NCBI RefSeq assembly: GCF_001639065.2
Contig: NZ_LQXO02000028.1
Coordinates: 62,116 to 126,115 of the forward strand
Direction: 5' to 3'
Origin: Vibrio barjaei
GTDB lineage: Bacteria > Pseudomonadota > Gammaproteobacteria > Enterobacterales > Vibrionaceae
DNA length: 64,000 nt
Made by a program: the position numbers and the translations under genes. Below the pieces are notes generated by a model. It made no database searches, was not told where the DNA came from, and saw only the letters and a list, made by a program, of their open reading frames with translations. Shown in pieces: positions 1 through 13,000 of this stretch. Within the stretch, counting starts at the first letter, position 1; each line of letters opens with the position of its first letter.

Positions 1-1854
1 ACGTCGGTGTTTATCATCGAGTTCAACACGACTAAAAACTTCCTAGAGCAGCAACAACGCTCAGAGGTGAACAACACGATTAACACCGTGGGCTTAGCCT
101 TAGCACCTTACTTGAAGACACAAGACAAGGTTGCGGTTGAATCTGTGATTAATGCGCTATTTGATGGCAGTACTTATTCCACGGTAAAACTCGTTTTCCT
201 AGAGACCGATGAAGAGATTGTCCGCAGCTATCCAATCAAACCCAACGGAGTACCTGATTGGTTTACCAACCTGAACCTATTTACGCCCATTCATGATTCT
301 CGCGTGGTTACTAGCGGTTGGCTACAATTGGCGGAAGTCGAAATCATCAGTCACCCCGGCGAAGCTTACGCTCAGCTTTGGCAAGCGTTTGAGCGTCTTG
401 CTGGCGCATTCGTTGTTATCTTTACCTTAGGTTTGTTATCTATAGCCTTTATCCTGAGACGAGCTCTCACACCACTTAGAGCTATCGTAACCAAAATGGA
501 GCAGGTAGCGAATAAGCAATTTGGTGAACCTTTGCTTCGTCCCAATACGAAAGACTTAATCGCCGTCGTTGATGGTATAAATAGCATGTCCGCGCATGTT
601 GAAGAGTCATTCAAACAACAAGCGAAAGAAGCACAGAAGCTCCGTGAACGCGCTTATATGGATCCAGTCTCTCAACTTGGTAACCGCGCCTTCTTTATGG
701 GTCAGCTAAATCAGTGGCTTTCAGAATCTTCGCTAGGCGGTGTGGCTATCTTACACGCTGAATTCATTAAACAAACCTACAAAGCTGATGGCTACGAGGC
801 TGGCGATGGATTAGTAAGAGAGTTGTCTGATCTCTTATCGATGACCATCAATATTCCAAACACTGTCATTTCCCGTATATCAACCGATGAGTTTGGTTTT
901 GTATTCCCTAATATTGATGAAAGCGAATTGAAGTTCGCGGCAAATAGCATCATTACTTGTATTCAAGATCTAAACGCCGATCCTACAGGTCTGAGCAAAG
1001 CTAACGCATCGCTAGGCGTTGTCTTTAACGAAGAGCGTAAGAACTCAACGCAAATGCTCTCCGTGCTTGATAACGCATTGACCAAAGCGAAATCCAATCC
1101 GGAAATCGATTATGGTTATATCTCTAGTGAGCATACTGGCGTCATCATGGGTAAACAGCAATGGCGTTCACTGGTAGAAGAAGCGATCAGCGACGATGCA
1201 GTGACCTTTAGGTTCCAAGCAGCAAACAGCAGTGGTGGCGAGACGTATCACCGAGAGGTGTTCTCCGCAATCGAAATGAATGGCGAACGCTATACAGCCA
1301 ATCAATACCTACTCGCTTTAGAGCAGCTTGATGCCAGCCATATCTTTGATGAACACGTTATTATGTCGGTGATTAACAAGCTCGAACGAGAAGAAATGTC
1401 CGATTCAATGGCGATTAACATCACTCCAACTAGTATCGCTCAACCAAGCTTTATTCGCTGGATTAGCCAAGTGCTCGCCAAACATCGTGATATTAACGAT
1501 AAACTACACTTTGAGATCCCAGAAAGCTGCTTTATCAATAATCCGCACCATACCGCACTTTTCTGTAACGCTATTCGCAATGAAGGTGCCAAGTTCGGTG
1601 TTGATAACTATGGTCGGAACTTCCAGTCACTGGAATATCTCAACGAGTTCAGACCGGATTATGTGAAACTGGATTATCTCTATACCCACCAGCTTGACGA
1701 TGAGAAACAAAAATTTACGCTAACATCGATTTCGAGAACGGCGCACAATTTGGGTATTAAAACTATTGCCTCACGAGTGGAAACACAAACTCAGCTCGAC
1801 TTCTTGTCTGAGCACTTTGTGGATGTATTCCAAGGCTTTATCGTGGACAAATAA
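1..1854 (+). CDS. lapD: LapD-like c-di-GMP receptor (5' end outside window)
   Basis: Inner-membrane receptor that, in the Lap system, binds cyclic di-GMP and sequesters the periplasmic protease LapG, so the surface adhesin is not cut. The reading frame is open to the first base of the window, so the true start and first membrane helix lie upstream. Visible parts, counted from the GTG at 7: a periplasmic LapD/MoxY-type domain (about 1-125), a second membrane helix (about 132-152), a HAMP linker, a degenerate GGDEF domain in which the signature reads STDEF, and a C-terminal EAL-type domain lacking the EAL triad. Loss of both signatures fits a binding rather than a catalytic protein. It lies 14 bp upstream of lapB. 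Family assignment is strong; the LapG link is from family knowledge. Confidence 0.9.
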   Translation, partial: TSVFIIEFNTTKNFLEQQQRSEVNNTINTVGLALAPYLKTQDKVAVESVINALFDGSTYSTVKLVFLETDEEIVRSYPIKPNGVPDWFTNLNLFTPIHDSRVVTSGWLQLAEVEIISHPGEAYAQLWQAFERLAGAFVVIFTLGLLSIAFILRRALTPLRAIVTKMEQVANKQFGEPLLRPNTKDLIAVVDGINSMSAHVEESFKQQAKEAQKLRERAYMDPVSQLGNRAFFMGQLNQWLSESSLGGVAILHAEFIKQTYKADGYEAGDGLVRELSDLLSMTINIPNTVISRISTDEFGFVFPNIDESELKFAANSIITCIQDLNADPTGLSKANASLGVVFNEERKNSTQMLSVLDNALTKAKSNPEIDYGYISSEHTGVIMGKQQWRSLVEEAISDDAVTFRFQAANSSGGETYHREVFSAIEMNGERYTANQYLLALEQLDASHIFDEHVIMSVINKLEREEMSDSMAINITPTSIAQPSFIRWISQVLAKHRDINDKLHFEIPESCFINNPHHTALFCNAIRNEGAKFGVDNYGRNFQSLEYLNEFRPDYVKLDYLYTHQLDDEKQKFTLTSISRTAHNLGIKTIASRVETQTQLDFLSEHFVDVFQGFIVDK

Positions 1855-1868
1855 TAGGTGCAGAATCC

Positions 1869-3983
1869 ATGAAGGATCCGTTACTAAACTCGCTTATCTA
1901 TATCAGCCGATACTACGGCTTAGCTAATTCTCCAGAAGCATTGGTGAATGGCTTACCCCTGTCGGAAGGTAAGCTCACACCGTTCTTACTTCCTCGCTCA
2001 GCCGAGCGCGCTGGATTGGTCGCGAAAGAGAACCGCTCTGATATAGAAAAAATCCCAAGCATAGTATTCCCTGTCATACTGCTTTTAAAAGGTGGTGATG
2101 CTTGTGTACTAAACAGCATTGACTCCGATGCCAATGAAGCGGAAGTGATCACACTCGAGTCCGGCATGGTCCCCATTTCCGTTCCGCTCGAGGATTTAAG
2201 AGAACAATTCACGGGCCGCTACTTCTTGGTTAAGAAGCAGTTCCGATATGACGAGCGATCACCTGAAGTCCTAAAAACTCGCGATGGTCACTGGTTTTGG
2301 GGCACCCTGTGGGAGTCGAAACGCATCTACCGTGATGTGCTCATCGCCTCGCTACTGATCAATATATTTGCCGTTGCCGCACCACTGTTCACTCGTCTTG
2401 TTTATGACAAAGTAGTACCTAATCTAGCGTTTGAAACACTATGGGTACTGGCGGCAGGGATATTTATTGTCTTCGGGTTCGATTTAGTACTGAAGCTGAT
2501 GCGCAGCTACTTTATTGATGTTGCTGGCAAAAAATCAGACATCCTGATTTCCTCTAAGCTTTTCAGCAAGGTTATGGGCATCAGAATGGAGTCACGCCCA
2601 CCTTCTGTCGGTGCCTTTGCGCGTCACTTACAAGAATTTGAATCGATTCGTGAATTCTTTACGTCTGCAACGATTGCTTCGTTAATCGACTTGCCGTTTG
2701 CATTGCTATTTTTGGTGCTTATTTGGCTCATGGCGGGCAACCTTGTCATTATCCCAATCATCGGCGTGTTGATACTAATCATCTACTCAATGTTGATACA
2801 AGGGCCGCTGCGTAAAACGATTGAAGAAGGCTCACGCCTTGCTTCTCAAAAGTACGCCAACCTTATTGAAAGTTTGGCTGGCCTAGAAACCGTAAAAATC
2901 TTCGGTGCACAGAGCCAGTATCAGTATCGTTGGGAAGAAGCAGTGGCCCACATGGCAAACTGGAACATCAAAAGTAAGCGCATTACGGATGGGATTCAAA
3001 ACACCGCAGGATTTGTTCAGCAATCTTCCAACATCGGAATGATCATTCTTGGTGTTTATCTTATTGCGGAGGGTGAACTCACAATGGGTGGCCTGATTGC
3101 TGCGACCATGCTAAGTAGCCGTGCTATTGGCCCTTTGGTGCAACTTTCATTGCTCTCTACACGTTACAATCAAGCGAAGTCATCTATGACCATCATTGAA
3201 CAAGTAATGGCAATGCCCGACGAACAAGAAGAAGGAAAGCGCTATATTCATCGCCCAATCATCCACGGCAAAATCGAATTGGATCGCGTAACCTTTCACT
3301 ACCCTGATTCTCCAATGGCGTCCATTCGAGATCTGAGCCTAACTATTGAACCTGGTGAAAAAGTCGCGATTATTGGACGTATTGGCTCAGGTAAAACCAC
3401 GCTAGAGCGCCTCATCATGGGCCTGTATCAGCCTACAGAGGGTCATGTGCGAATTGACGAAACAGACATAGCTCAATTACATCACGTGGATGTACGACGC
3501 AATATAGGCTGTGTCCCGCAAGATTGTGCCCTGTTCTATGGCTCTATTCGCGATAACATTACTCTCGGAAGGCCGTTGGTCGACGACCGTGATGTTATGG
3601 ATGCCGCAAACCGTGCAGGGGTGACCGTATTCACTCAGCAAGATCCTGCTGGTCTTGAACGTCAGGTTGGAGAAGGTGGTCTACTGCTATCCGGTGGTCA
3701 ACGTCAAGCCGTCGCCATTGCACGAGCGTTTTTAGCTCGTCCACCTATTTTGATTATGGACGAACCGACAAGCTCAATGGATAACCGTTCCGAACTGCAT
3801 ATCAAGACACAGTTAAAACAGCTCAAGGAATCCGAGACTCTGATTTTAATTACTCATAAAACATCGATGCTAGATGTTGTAGACAGAGTCATCGTCATGG
3901 AGAAAGGAGCAATTATTGCTGATGGCCCTAAAGTGCAGGTGTTGAGTGATTTGAGACAAGGTAAAGTTCGCGCCGCAAGTTAA
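1869..3983 (+). CDS. lapB: Type I secretion ABC transporter ATPase, LapB-like
   Basis: Inner-membrane exporter that should power secretion of the large adhesin encoded downstream on the opposite strand. Its 704 residues comprise an N-terminal C39-peptidase-like domain (about 1-130), a membrane domain of about six helices (155-440) and a nucleotide-binding domain. The domain has a Walker A GRIGSGKTT near residue 502, an ABC signature LLSGGQ near 605 and a Walker B ILIMDEPTSS near 627. An AGGTG ribosome site precedes the ATG. It probably shares an operon with lapD; the membrane-fusion and outer-membrane partners are not in the window. The LssB/LapB subfamily is inferred from the lapD neighbour and the adhesin. 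Confidence 0.9.
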   Translation: MKDPLLNSLIYISRYYGLANSPEALVNGLPLSEGKLTPFLLPRSAERAGLVAKENRSDIEKIPSIVFPVILLLKGGDACVLNSIDSDANEAEVITLESGMVPISVPLEDLREQFTGRYFLVKKQFRYDERSPEVLKTRDGHWFWGTLWESKRIYRDVLIASLLINIFAVAAPLFTRLVYDKVVPNLAFETLWVLAAGIFIVFGFDLVLKLMRSYFIDVAGKKSDILISSKLFSKVMGIRMESRPPSVGAFARHLQEFESIREFFTSATIASLIDLPFALLFLVLIWLMAGNLVIIPIIGVLILIIYSMLIQGPLRKTIEEGSRLASQKYANLIESLAGLETVKIFGAQSQYQYRWEEAVAHMANWNIKSKRITDGIQNTAGFVQQSSNIGMIILGVYLIAEGELTMGGLIAATMLSSRAIGPLVQLSLLSTRYNQAKSSMTIIEQVMAMPDEQEEGKRYIHRPIIHGKIELDRVTFHYPDSPMASIRDLSLTIEPGEKVAIIGRIGSGKTTLERLIMGLYQPTEGHVRIDETDIAQLHHVDVRRNIGCVPQDCALFYGSIRDNITLGRPLVDDRDVMDAANRAGVTVFTQQDPAGLERQVGEGGLLLSGGQRQAVAIARAFLARPPILIMDEPTSSMDNRSELHIKTQLKQLKESETLILITHKTSMLDVVDRVIVMEKGAIIADGPKVQVLSDLRQGKVRAAS

Positions 3984-4047
3984 AGTCAAACTATGTATCC
4001 TCGTCCTCAATGTGTAAACACATTTCAAGACGGGACAAAAAGAGCAC

Positions 4048-4081
4048 AAAGGCCGCAGAGATTAAACTGCGGCCTTTTTTA
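4048..4081 (+). terminator. Rho-independent terminator after lapB
   Basis: A perfect 11-bp stem (AAAGGCCGCAG at 4048-4058, CTGCGGCCTTT at 4067-4077) with an 8-nt loop runs into a T tract. It ends the lapD-lapB unit and lies just before the 3' end of the convergent adhesin gene. Confidence 0.9.
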
Positions 4082-4097
4082 TTGCTATACACTTGGA

Positions 4098-7000
4098 TTA
4101 GGTGTCATGAATAATAATGATGTTGCTCAACTGCTGAACATCCAATTCAGACAACCCTGTTACACCCTCAAGTTCTATGGTGACACTCTTATCACCCTTG
4201 GTGACATTAACCAAGGTACTCGTATTATCATCGTTTTCAGTGAGTGTAATCTTGTCTCCGTCGACGGCGACATTATCTAACAGAGCTTCTAATGATGTAT
4301 TACTATCCTCAAATACCTCTGACAAGTCGATAACGTCGCGGTTTCCTTCAACTTGAGAGAAGTCCGTAATCACATCATGACTGCCGTCTAGGTCACCCTC
4401 ACTCCATTTGAAGGTGTCATCTCCAAGTCCACCAGTTAATACATCATTACCAAGTCCACCAGATAGAACATCGTCACCATCCGTACCATGGATAACTGTG
4501 ACGCCACTGCCTCCTTGTATCGCATAGTCGACTTCTTCAGACTCGTCCACATTTCCGTTTGGCATGATATTGACGTTAACGGTTGCCGTTTCTAAGCTTG
4601 GAAGTCCATCTGAATCGATAGCTCTATAATCAAATTGATCCGCTACCTCACCATCTGTGACCTTCACACTTTGAAGCACAAAACCAGCGTCTTTGCCCTC
4701 AGCGTTAAATGGCATGATGCGCATTTCATCAAATGGTATATCAGATGCTACTTCAATAATTGCTTGATGGTCGTCGATAACGCCGTTATCCATCACGATT
4801 GGATTGTCATCTAGTAAAACACCACCGGCATACAGGTAAACAAAGACTTGAGCCGCACCATTACCGTTAGCCGCTGCACTAAATTGTCCAGTTAGACTTC
4901 CTACGCCGACAAGAGCTCTTGTCATCATGCCAGCCGTAAATTTAATGGACATAAATTCACTTTGTTTGGCTTCCGTTTCTTTCCCCTGACCTCGCTCATC
5001 ATCACGCTTGGTGTAGAAACCAGATTGCTTAGCTGCACCTGCGCTATCAAAAGCTATCTCTTCCATTTCTACGCCAAGATGAGGTTTGTCACCATCGTAT
5101 GTGCCTCCGGTAACAACAATGTCATTACCAAACGGCTCATCTCCTTGAGGATTATAACCCAGCGCGGAAACATCAAAACCAACTTCTAGGTCGTAAAATA
5201 TATCGACACTATCTTCCACCACATCGCCAACGTCTAAGTCGAAGCGCTCACCAGAATTGCTCAGGAAATAAAGCTGACCATACTCTGGCTCCTCAGTGAT
5301 TTCTACAAGAGTTGCTTTTGTATTACTAGCATCATCTTCACTATCCGTAGCAAAGTCTGCAAAGTTGAGTGGAATAGTGTCATCCGGCGCAAAAAACTCA
5401 AAATCTATGACTTCAGGAGGTGTATTTGGTGCGGACGGCTCTGGGTTATCTAAGACGATAAGGTTAATCGATTCCGAGACAACCTCATCTACCGGAGAGT
5501 AGGTACCATCCAATTCAGAGGCAATCGCTTTGATTGTAATAGGATAGGTTCCAACATCAGCCACTTTAATCTGCAGATCATTCAGGTCACTCCAATCAGA
5601 TATATCGATTTCTCCAGAAGGTCCTATGATCGAAGTTTGAGTGCCGTTGCTGACAACTGCACCTTGTGGTAGCCCTTGAATCAGTAAAGTCAGTACTTCT
5701 GAACCATCGGTATCATTTAGACTGGCAGAGATATCACTAATATCAATGAAGGTATCCTCATAGCCTACATTGCTTCGTGTCGAAAGCACTATATTATCAA
5801 GTAATGCCCCATAGCTATTCTGCTCAGGTGACTCAAAGACGACTCGATAATTAAAGCTATCCAGAGTTTGGAAGAAGAGCTGTTCATCTTCAGACCAGTC
5901 TTTTACCACTAGGTTATGATCTTCTCCACTGCCATAGGAACGCAAGGTTTCCACTTCAACCCAAACACCCGGTGAGGTCTCTTTTTCAAGCTTAACATCC
6001 ATCGGTGAATCGCTACGTCTAGCCGCAGCATCGAAGTTTAACTCGTAGAATTGGCCTGGAGTCCCTGCAAAGCTAGTAAATAAAGAGTCTTGTTGGCCAC
6101 TACGCCCTTCTATTTCAAAGATCTGGTTTTGCTCACCATTCCCCAGATAAACGCCTTCTTTACCGACTTCGCCTCTATTTGTAATAACGCCCCAATCACC
6201 ACTATTTAAGCCATCAGGAGTATCGACACTGAGTTGCGCTCCACTAATATTGCCTTTCCAGCTGCTATTACCCAGATTAACATTTTCAAAATTGATTGCA
6301 GAAACAATGTCCTCGCCGGACACAATTAATGTTGGGCTATCTGTTACTGGTCGGACTGTAACCGCTAAATCATGCTGCTCTACCACATTATCATTTGCAT
6401 CACGACCGGACACCGACAAAGTGAAATCGACATCGCTATCTTGTGGTGGCTTAATGGATAAATTAGCTAATTGTGATGGCATAATATTTGCCGCATTGTT
6501 GGTCACGACTATCTCATCAGTACCTGAGAATAAGGTTGCTCCTTCAGGAATACCACTAATCACAACTTCTGTTGCATCACTGTTCGCAGGCAGTTGTATA
6601 TCCAACGCAATCTTGTTGTCTTCATCACCAATCGCGGCGGCAACAACTAGATCAGCGATTGCAGTAAAGTTAATGGTAGAAACTGCTGTATTTGATGGTT
6701 GCATTGCATCATCAAATGTCGTGATTTCAATGACTCTGTCCTCATCATCCGGAGATTGTGAGGAGTTGGAGAATTCAATTAGCTGAATAGCAGCCTCATA
6801 ATCGGCAGGTGTTGCTTCTCCGCTTAAAGTGATTTTAATTGCACCAGAATCGAGTACTTCTGTTGTATAACTAATCCCACTAAGCAGCGGGTTAGTCGCA
6901 CCATCAATCCCAAAATTGTCACCCGCTTTTGGATTGGTAAAGACAATTTCGGCCTCATGAATGACATTTTTCTCGTCAAAAATGGTGATGTCACTATCGA

Positions 7001-10000
7001 CAACCTCAATAGCACTATCACCTTCTTGGTAGTTCGTATCGAAGCCTGTACCGTCAGCACTCAAGTCAAGATCGAGCGTTGGTGGCATATTGTTTTCACG
7101 CTCATCAACGATGGTTACAATAGATTCAGAACTTTCACCTTCATCGGAGTCAACTGCTTTGTATTTAAAACTGTCGTTCAGGGCAGTTTCTAGATAGCGT
7201 AACTCCCAGTTACCTCGGCCATCAGTACCAACGCTTACTCCCGCAATTAAGGCTCCTTCTTCGACATCGCCTAAATCATCAATTGAGAAGCTCAGCTCAT
7301 GGAATAAAACGTCATTTCCTGACGTATCTTTTTGTACATCAGGTGTGTAATTGACGGTATCGCCATTACTGAGTGTGACCTTAATCGTAACAGCCGATTC
7401 GTTTTGGCCACCTAAGCCACTATAGAAATAGCCTCCCATGCCATCTAAGCCAAGGGTGACGTGTGTGGCTGGACGATCCGCAAAGTTGATAGATAACAGC
7501 TCACCTTCATTAATACCTTGGCCGCCACCAATACCTAAGCCATGACCAACATGATTATCTTGGACATCACCTCGATACTGAGTGAGATTGCCTTTGTTAC
7601 TGTTAATGGTGATATTGTCTGTGCTGCCGTCACTGTTAGAGAGCTCTAATACTCGATTCTTACCATCGACTTCAGTACCCCAGTTGTAAAACTCATCTTG
7701 AGTGCTTTCCATATCACTTGATGTTGGCACTACTTTGGTACCAAGGATAAAGCCTTGAGCATCTGAATCAGGCTCATAGGTTATCTTAGTTGGATCAAAC
7801 GTATCACCGTTGGCGACATTTGTTTGAGTGATTTCCTCGCCATCATGATAGAGAGTACCGCCAATCGGAAGCTCCGTAATTTTGACTTGCACTTGCTGAC
7901 CATTCATATCATCTTCGATGTCGGAGATATGATCAGTTCCATCGCCTTCAATAGAGCCCGTTCCGGTATCAAAAATGACGGAAACAGGATCGTTACCCGA
8001 CACGCTAAAGCTAAAGTCTTCCGACTCAGGTAGATCGTTGACTGGTACAACCGCTATTGTTGATGTTGCAGTGTTCGATCCCACACCTTGATCATCAAAT
8101 ACTTGAATGGTTATTGAGCGAGGATCAGTATTGGGGTCTTCGCTGTCATTACTAAATTCGAGAAGTTGAAGTGCTGCTTCGTAATCTTCCGCTGTCCCTT
8201 CACCACTTATGGTTAAGATTAGAGCCCCTGCAACAGTGCTTGAAATGTAGCTTAAGCCATTTGGTAATGTACCATTAACAACAAAAGAGTCATTCGCTTG
8301 AGGGTTAGTGAGTTTAATTTCTGCACTGGTGATAACGTCAATGTCATCAGTAATGTCCATATCGCTATCAACGACTTTAATCGGAGCGTCCCCTTCCGTG
8401 AAAGTCGCGGCATAGCCAGTGCCGCTTTCACTCGTATCCAAATCTAGAATTGGAGCATCATTATCATTGTCACCACCAGGTTGCCCATCTATCTGACCAT
8501 CGTCAGAGATAGTGGCATCAGCTGATACGCCAACGTTACCGTTGACGGTAACACCCGCTGGCTCTGTTACTTTTAACGTAAAGTTTTCATCCTGCTCATA
8601 GACATCGTTATCTTGGATACCTACTTGGATATTAACGTTGGTAACCCCAGCAGGAATGGTGATCTCACCATTAACGATCGGCAGTGGAACATCAGTACTT
8701 CCATCGTTATAGCTCGCCGTCGTGGTAGAGAAATCATCATCTTCGGTGTCTACATCGATTCGATCGAGCGCTACCGTAAGAGCAATATCAGAAGGATTAC
8801 TTAAAGACAGAGTGAACGGAACACTTCCTGCGTCTTCGCTCACTTCCCCACCACCAGTCAGTGAAAGGGTAATTGGATCGTTATCTAGAATATCTCCAGC
8901 GGCAGATTGACCATCGACTACCAGAGTAAAGCCTTCATCACCCTCATAACGATTATCATCGATTGTAGGCAACGTAATCGTAAATTCAGAAACGTTAACA
9001 GGAACTTCAAGCTCTCCGGTCACCTCGTTGTAAGTGACCCCATTGCTGAAGGTCATAGTCGATGGGTCAACATCATTAGCTGAAGCCTCATCGCCATTAG
9101 CGCCAAACTCAATGTCAAAGAAAGTCTTCACATTGGTAGAACCGTCCAGAGTCACGTTATAGGAGAAGCTCTCCCCTTCTTCAACACTAGCCGTACCTAT
9201 CTCAAACCCGCTGACTGAAATCGGTCCAGGGTTGACAAGAACATTCACTGTTGCAGTGTCAAAGCCACCTTTATCGTCGGTAATTTGGTACTGGAACTCA
9301 GTGCGACCCGCAAAGCCTTCAGGCAAATCGAAAATGACATTATCACCTTCAATACGCGCATCACCTTGCGTCTCACCGAATACGTAAGTAATACGAATAT
9401 CATCACCATCCACTGCATCGTCGTTAGATAAAAGCTCTGAAAGCGGAATGACGACAGGTTCATCATGGTCAAAGACATAAGCGCCCGCACCGACCACTTC
9501 AATACCCTGAAGGAAATAATCGGAAGAGTCAGTACCACGTGCAGGACCACCTGTAAAATCAACGGACTCAAATACCAATTTGTCGTAGGCAAAACCGCCC
9601 GTTTCAATATCAAACGTGCCTTTATTACCTGACTCGTTATGGAAATAATCACTGGCAACCAGAGTGTCGCCTAAATAAGCACTCCACTTACCTTGTTCAT
9701 GACTGCCTACACCACCCTCATTAGCGAACAAATTGGTTACAGAAAAAGCCCCATCTACAGCTGGCTCTTTAAGTGTGATAATGAGCTGCTCAGACTCTTC
9801 TTCATTTCGGTTATATTGAATTTGAGATTCAGGGCCACCGTTGGTAGTGCCATCAGGAATACCAATACGGTCAGTGCCGTCGATATTGTAGTTAACAGTT
9901 TGGCCATCATATTTCGCCTGAATGCTGTCAACCATATCCCAACCTTGATCGCCCGATCCCATATCACCTTGAACAAGGCTATAAGACTCTGGATCATCAA

Positions 10001-13000
10001 TCGCATCGGGTGCTAGGTTGGTACGTTGATCATCGATAGTCACTGTTGATTCATCACTATATGCGCCATCAGAATCAAGTGCTTTATAATCAAAGGAGTC
10101 TTCTAAACTAGTCTCTAGGTATCTTAGTTCCCAGTTTCCATTACCTTCAGTTCCAACCGTGACACCATATATTTGTAACCCTTCCGCGCCAGAAAGGTCA
10201 TCGATTGATATCGTAATATCTAAATCAAGATCGCTATTACCAGACGTCGTCTTTTGAATCGGATCTAGAACTCTCGTAGAACCGTCGCTTAAGGTAACGG
10301 TAACGAGTACTGATGACTCGTTGGCATTGTTGAGGTTTTCATCAAAATAGCCACCTAGACCATCTAGTCCTAATGTCACTGAAGTGGCTGGTCTCTCGGA
10401 GAAATCAATCGAAATAGTCTCTCCCTCATTGATGCCTTGTCCGCCACCGACACCAAGACCAAATCCAACGTGATTAGCGTCTCCCCGGTACTGAGTTAGA
10501 TCCCCGCCAGTTGAGGTAATCCTGATCGAGTCATCACCCAAAGTTAAAATACGTTCTCCAGGATTATCACCAGGAGAGCCCCAGTTTAAGAAATCTGTTT
10601 GCGAACTGGCTTCGCTGTCCAACCCTTGCGAATCTTTAACACCTAAAACAAAGCCTTGAGCACTTTCATCAGGTAGATAGGAAATATTATCTGGATTAAA
10701 CGGAGTGCCGTTAGCCCCTCCTTCGACATGGAGGTCAGCTTCAACAATCGCTCGAGTTTCACCGTTTTCAGTGTAGAGAAGTGTACCGCCTAAAGGCAGC
10801 TCAGTGATTACAACTGACAGTGACTTTCCATCAGTGGTACTACGATCATCTTCATAGTCGGAGATATGGTCGGTTCCATCACCCTCAATCGAACCTTCGC
10901 CAGTATCAAAAATGACGGGAATCGCATCATCTCCGGAAAGTGTGATTGAGAAATTTTCGGAGTCAGGTCTATCATTGGTACCGTTGATAGTAATTGTTAC
11001 CACTTCAGTGTCAGTTGCTCCCCACTCATCTTCAACGATGACGTCAAAGGTAATTGGCAATGTCTCACCTTGAGCCAGCTTCTGAACGGCGTCTGATTCG
11101 TTATCTAAAACAAATTTCCACTCCCCCGTTTTTGGGTCAGTGATAACGAACTGACCGTACTGTGAGGTACCATCAGTAACTGAGAAAGTAAGGTCGTGCC
11201 CAGTATCTACATCATTAGCAACTATGGTCCCCGTTGCTTCAGGTGACCCTACATTGATGCCACCAGACTCAGTAACTGCACCCGTAAGGTCGCTTTCGTC
11301 TTCGTCAATTACTGGTGCATCATTGCTGCCTTTGACAACAATTCGAATCGTCTGCTCAACACTAGCACCATGTTCATCTTCCACGACTACCGTGTATTCA
11401 AGACGTTTCTTCTCACCTTCTGCCAACGCATCGGTCGTAGGCAGATCATCCTTCAGCTCGTAACGCCAGTCACCTGTTTCTTCATCAACACTGAATGTGC
11501 CGTAAGTGGTGTCTGCTGGCTCTTTGAGTGTGAAACTCAGCTCCGCTCCATTATCGACATCCGACGCATCAATAAAACCTGTTGTGACAGCTTTACCATT
11601 GTCATCATCACCTGCTTCACGAACTCGACCTTTACTGTCAACATCGTCTATGACTGGTACATCATTCGTCCCTTTAACAGTCACCGAGATAATTTGAGTA
11701 ACCACAGCGCCCTGTTCGTCTTCAACTTGAACGGTAAAACTCAGAGGAACTTCGTCACCTTCAGCTAACGCTTCTACGGCATCAGCTTCGTTATCAATAA
11801 CAAAACTCCATAAGCCATCGCTAGTGATACTGAACGTGCCGTACGGGTTGCTAACGTCGCCTACTGGGCTCCACGTTAGGTTAGAAGAATCCACATCTGT
11901 CGCTGAAAGTTGACCACCTGTACTTGGCGCTCCGGCATCCTCAGTACCATTGTCAAAATGCCCAGACTCTCTGACTTCACCTTCCGTTACCAATTCGGAG
12001 TCAATTACTGGCTTGTCATTCGTACCTTGGATATTGACAACAATCGTTTGAAAGACATCGACGCCTTGGTCGTCAGTGACTTTGACTTTGAATTCAAGAG
12101 AAGTTGATTGCCCTTCTCGTAAGGCTTGAACTTCATCTGCAGTGTTATCAAGTTCAAATGTCCAGAGGCCAGCTTCTGTAATCGAAAAATCTCCATATGC
12201 AGAAGACATATCGCCGTCTTCCGACCAAACCAAACTTTCGATTGGAGAGTCTACATCTGTGGCGTTCAACTGTCCGCTCACCGATGCCGTTCCTATGTTC
12301 TCTGAACCGTCATCATTGTGTCCAGCTTCGACAACGTCACCACTGATTTCGCTATTTGCACTGATAACAGGTTTATCGTTAGTGCCACTAATAGTGATTA
12401 CAAATGGCTGTGACGTAGAGGAATTTAGGGGGTCGGTGACTTGGACGGTAAAGGAGAGTGTCACAGTATCATTGACGTTTAAAGCTTGTGTGGCATCGGA
12501 ATCGTTATTTAAACGGAAAGTCCATTCTCCATTGTCGGCGAGCTCAAACTCGCCGTAGTCAGAAAGATTTTCCGGAGTAGAAGTCACACTCCAAGTCAAA
12601 GTTCCATCGTCAAATTCAAGGTCGGTTGCTGAAAGCTGGCCGGTCAGCTCAGCAGTACCATCAAAATCGCTACCATCAGAGTTATGACCTGCTTCCACTG
12701 CGTTTCCAGCTAGAGCTTCACTAAGAATTTGCGGTGCTGAGTTGACGAGAATCTGAAGAAGTGTATTCGATTGCGTTGCGGTTAGCCCTTGCGCCTCAAG
12801 ACCAGATGTGTCGAACTGAGTTTTAGCCAGCGTTTGCGAACCATCACGTTCAATAGCACCTGTAGTCGTTGGGCTTGAACCATTCGCTTCACCTGCAGCG
12901 GTAGCTTGATCTTCATTTTGAGTCGGGTCTTCTCCGGCCTCAATGGCAGCGATGATTTCTTCGGCATCTATATCAGAAACATCTATCTCTTGGCTTTCAC

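Noticed and set aside
3993..4280. 95-codon open frame after lapB
   Set aside because: It runs through the lapB terminator and then antisense to the adhesin; no ribosome site or family pattern.
6250..6786. 178-codon frame and other plus-strand frames inside the adhesin gene
   Set aside because: Low-complexity Ser/Thr/Val mirror of the repetitive adhesin on the opposite strand; no start signals.
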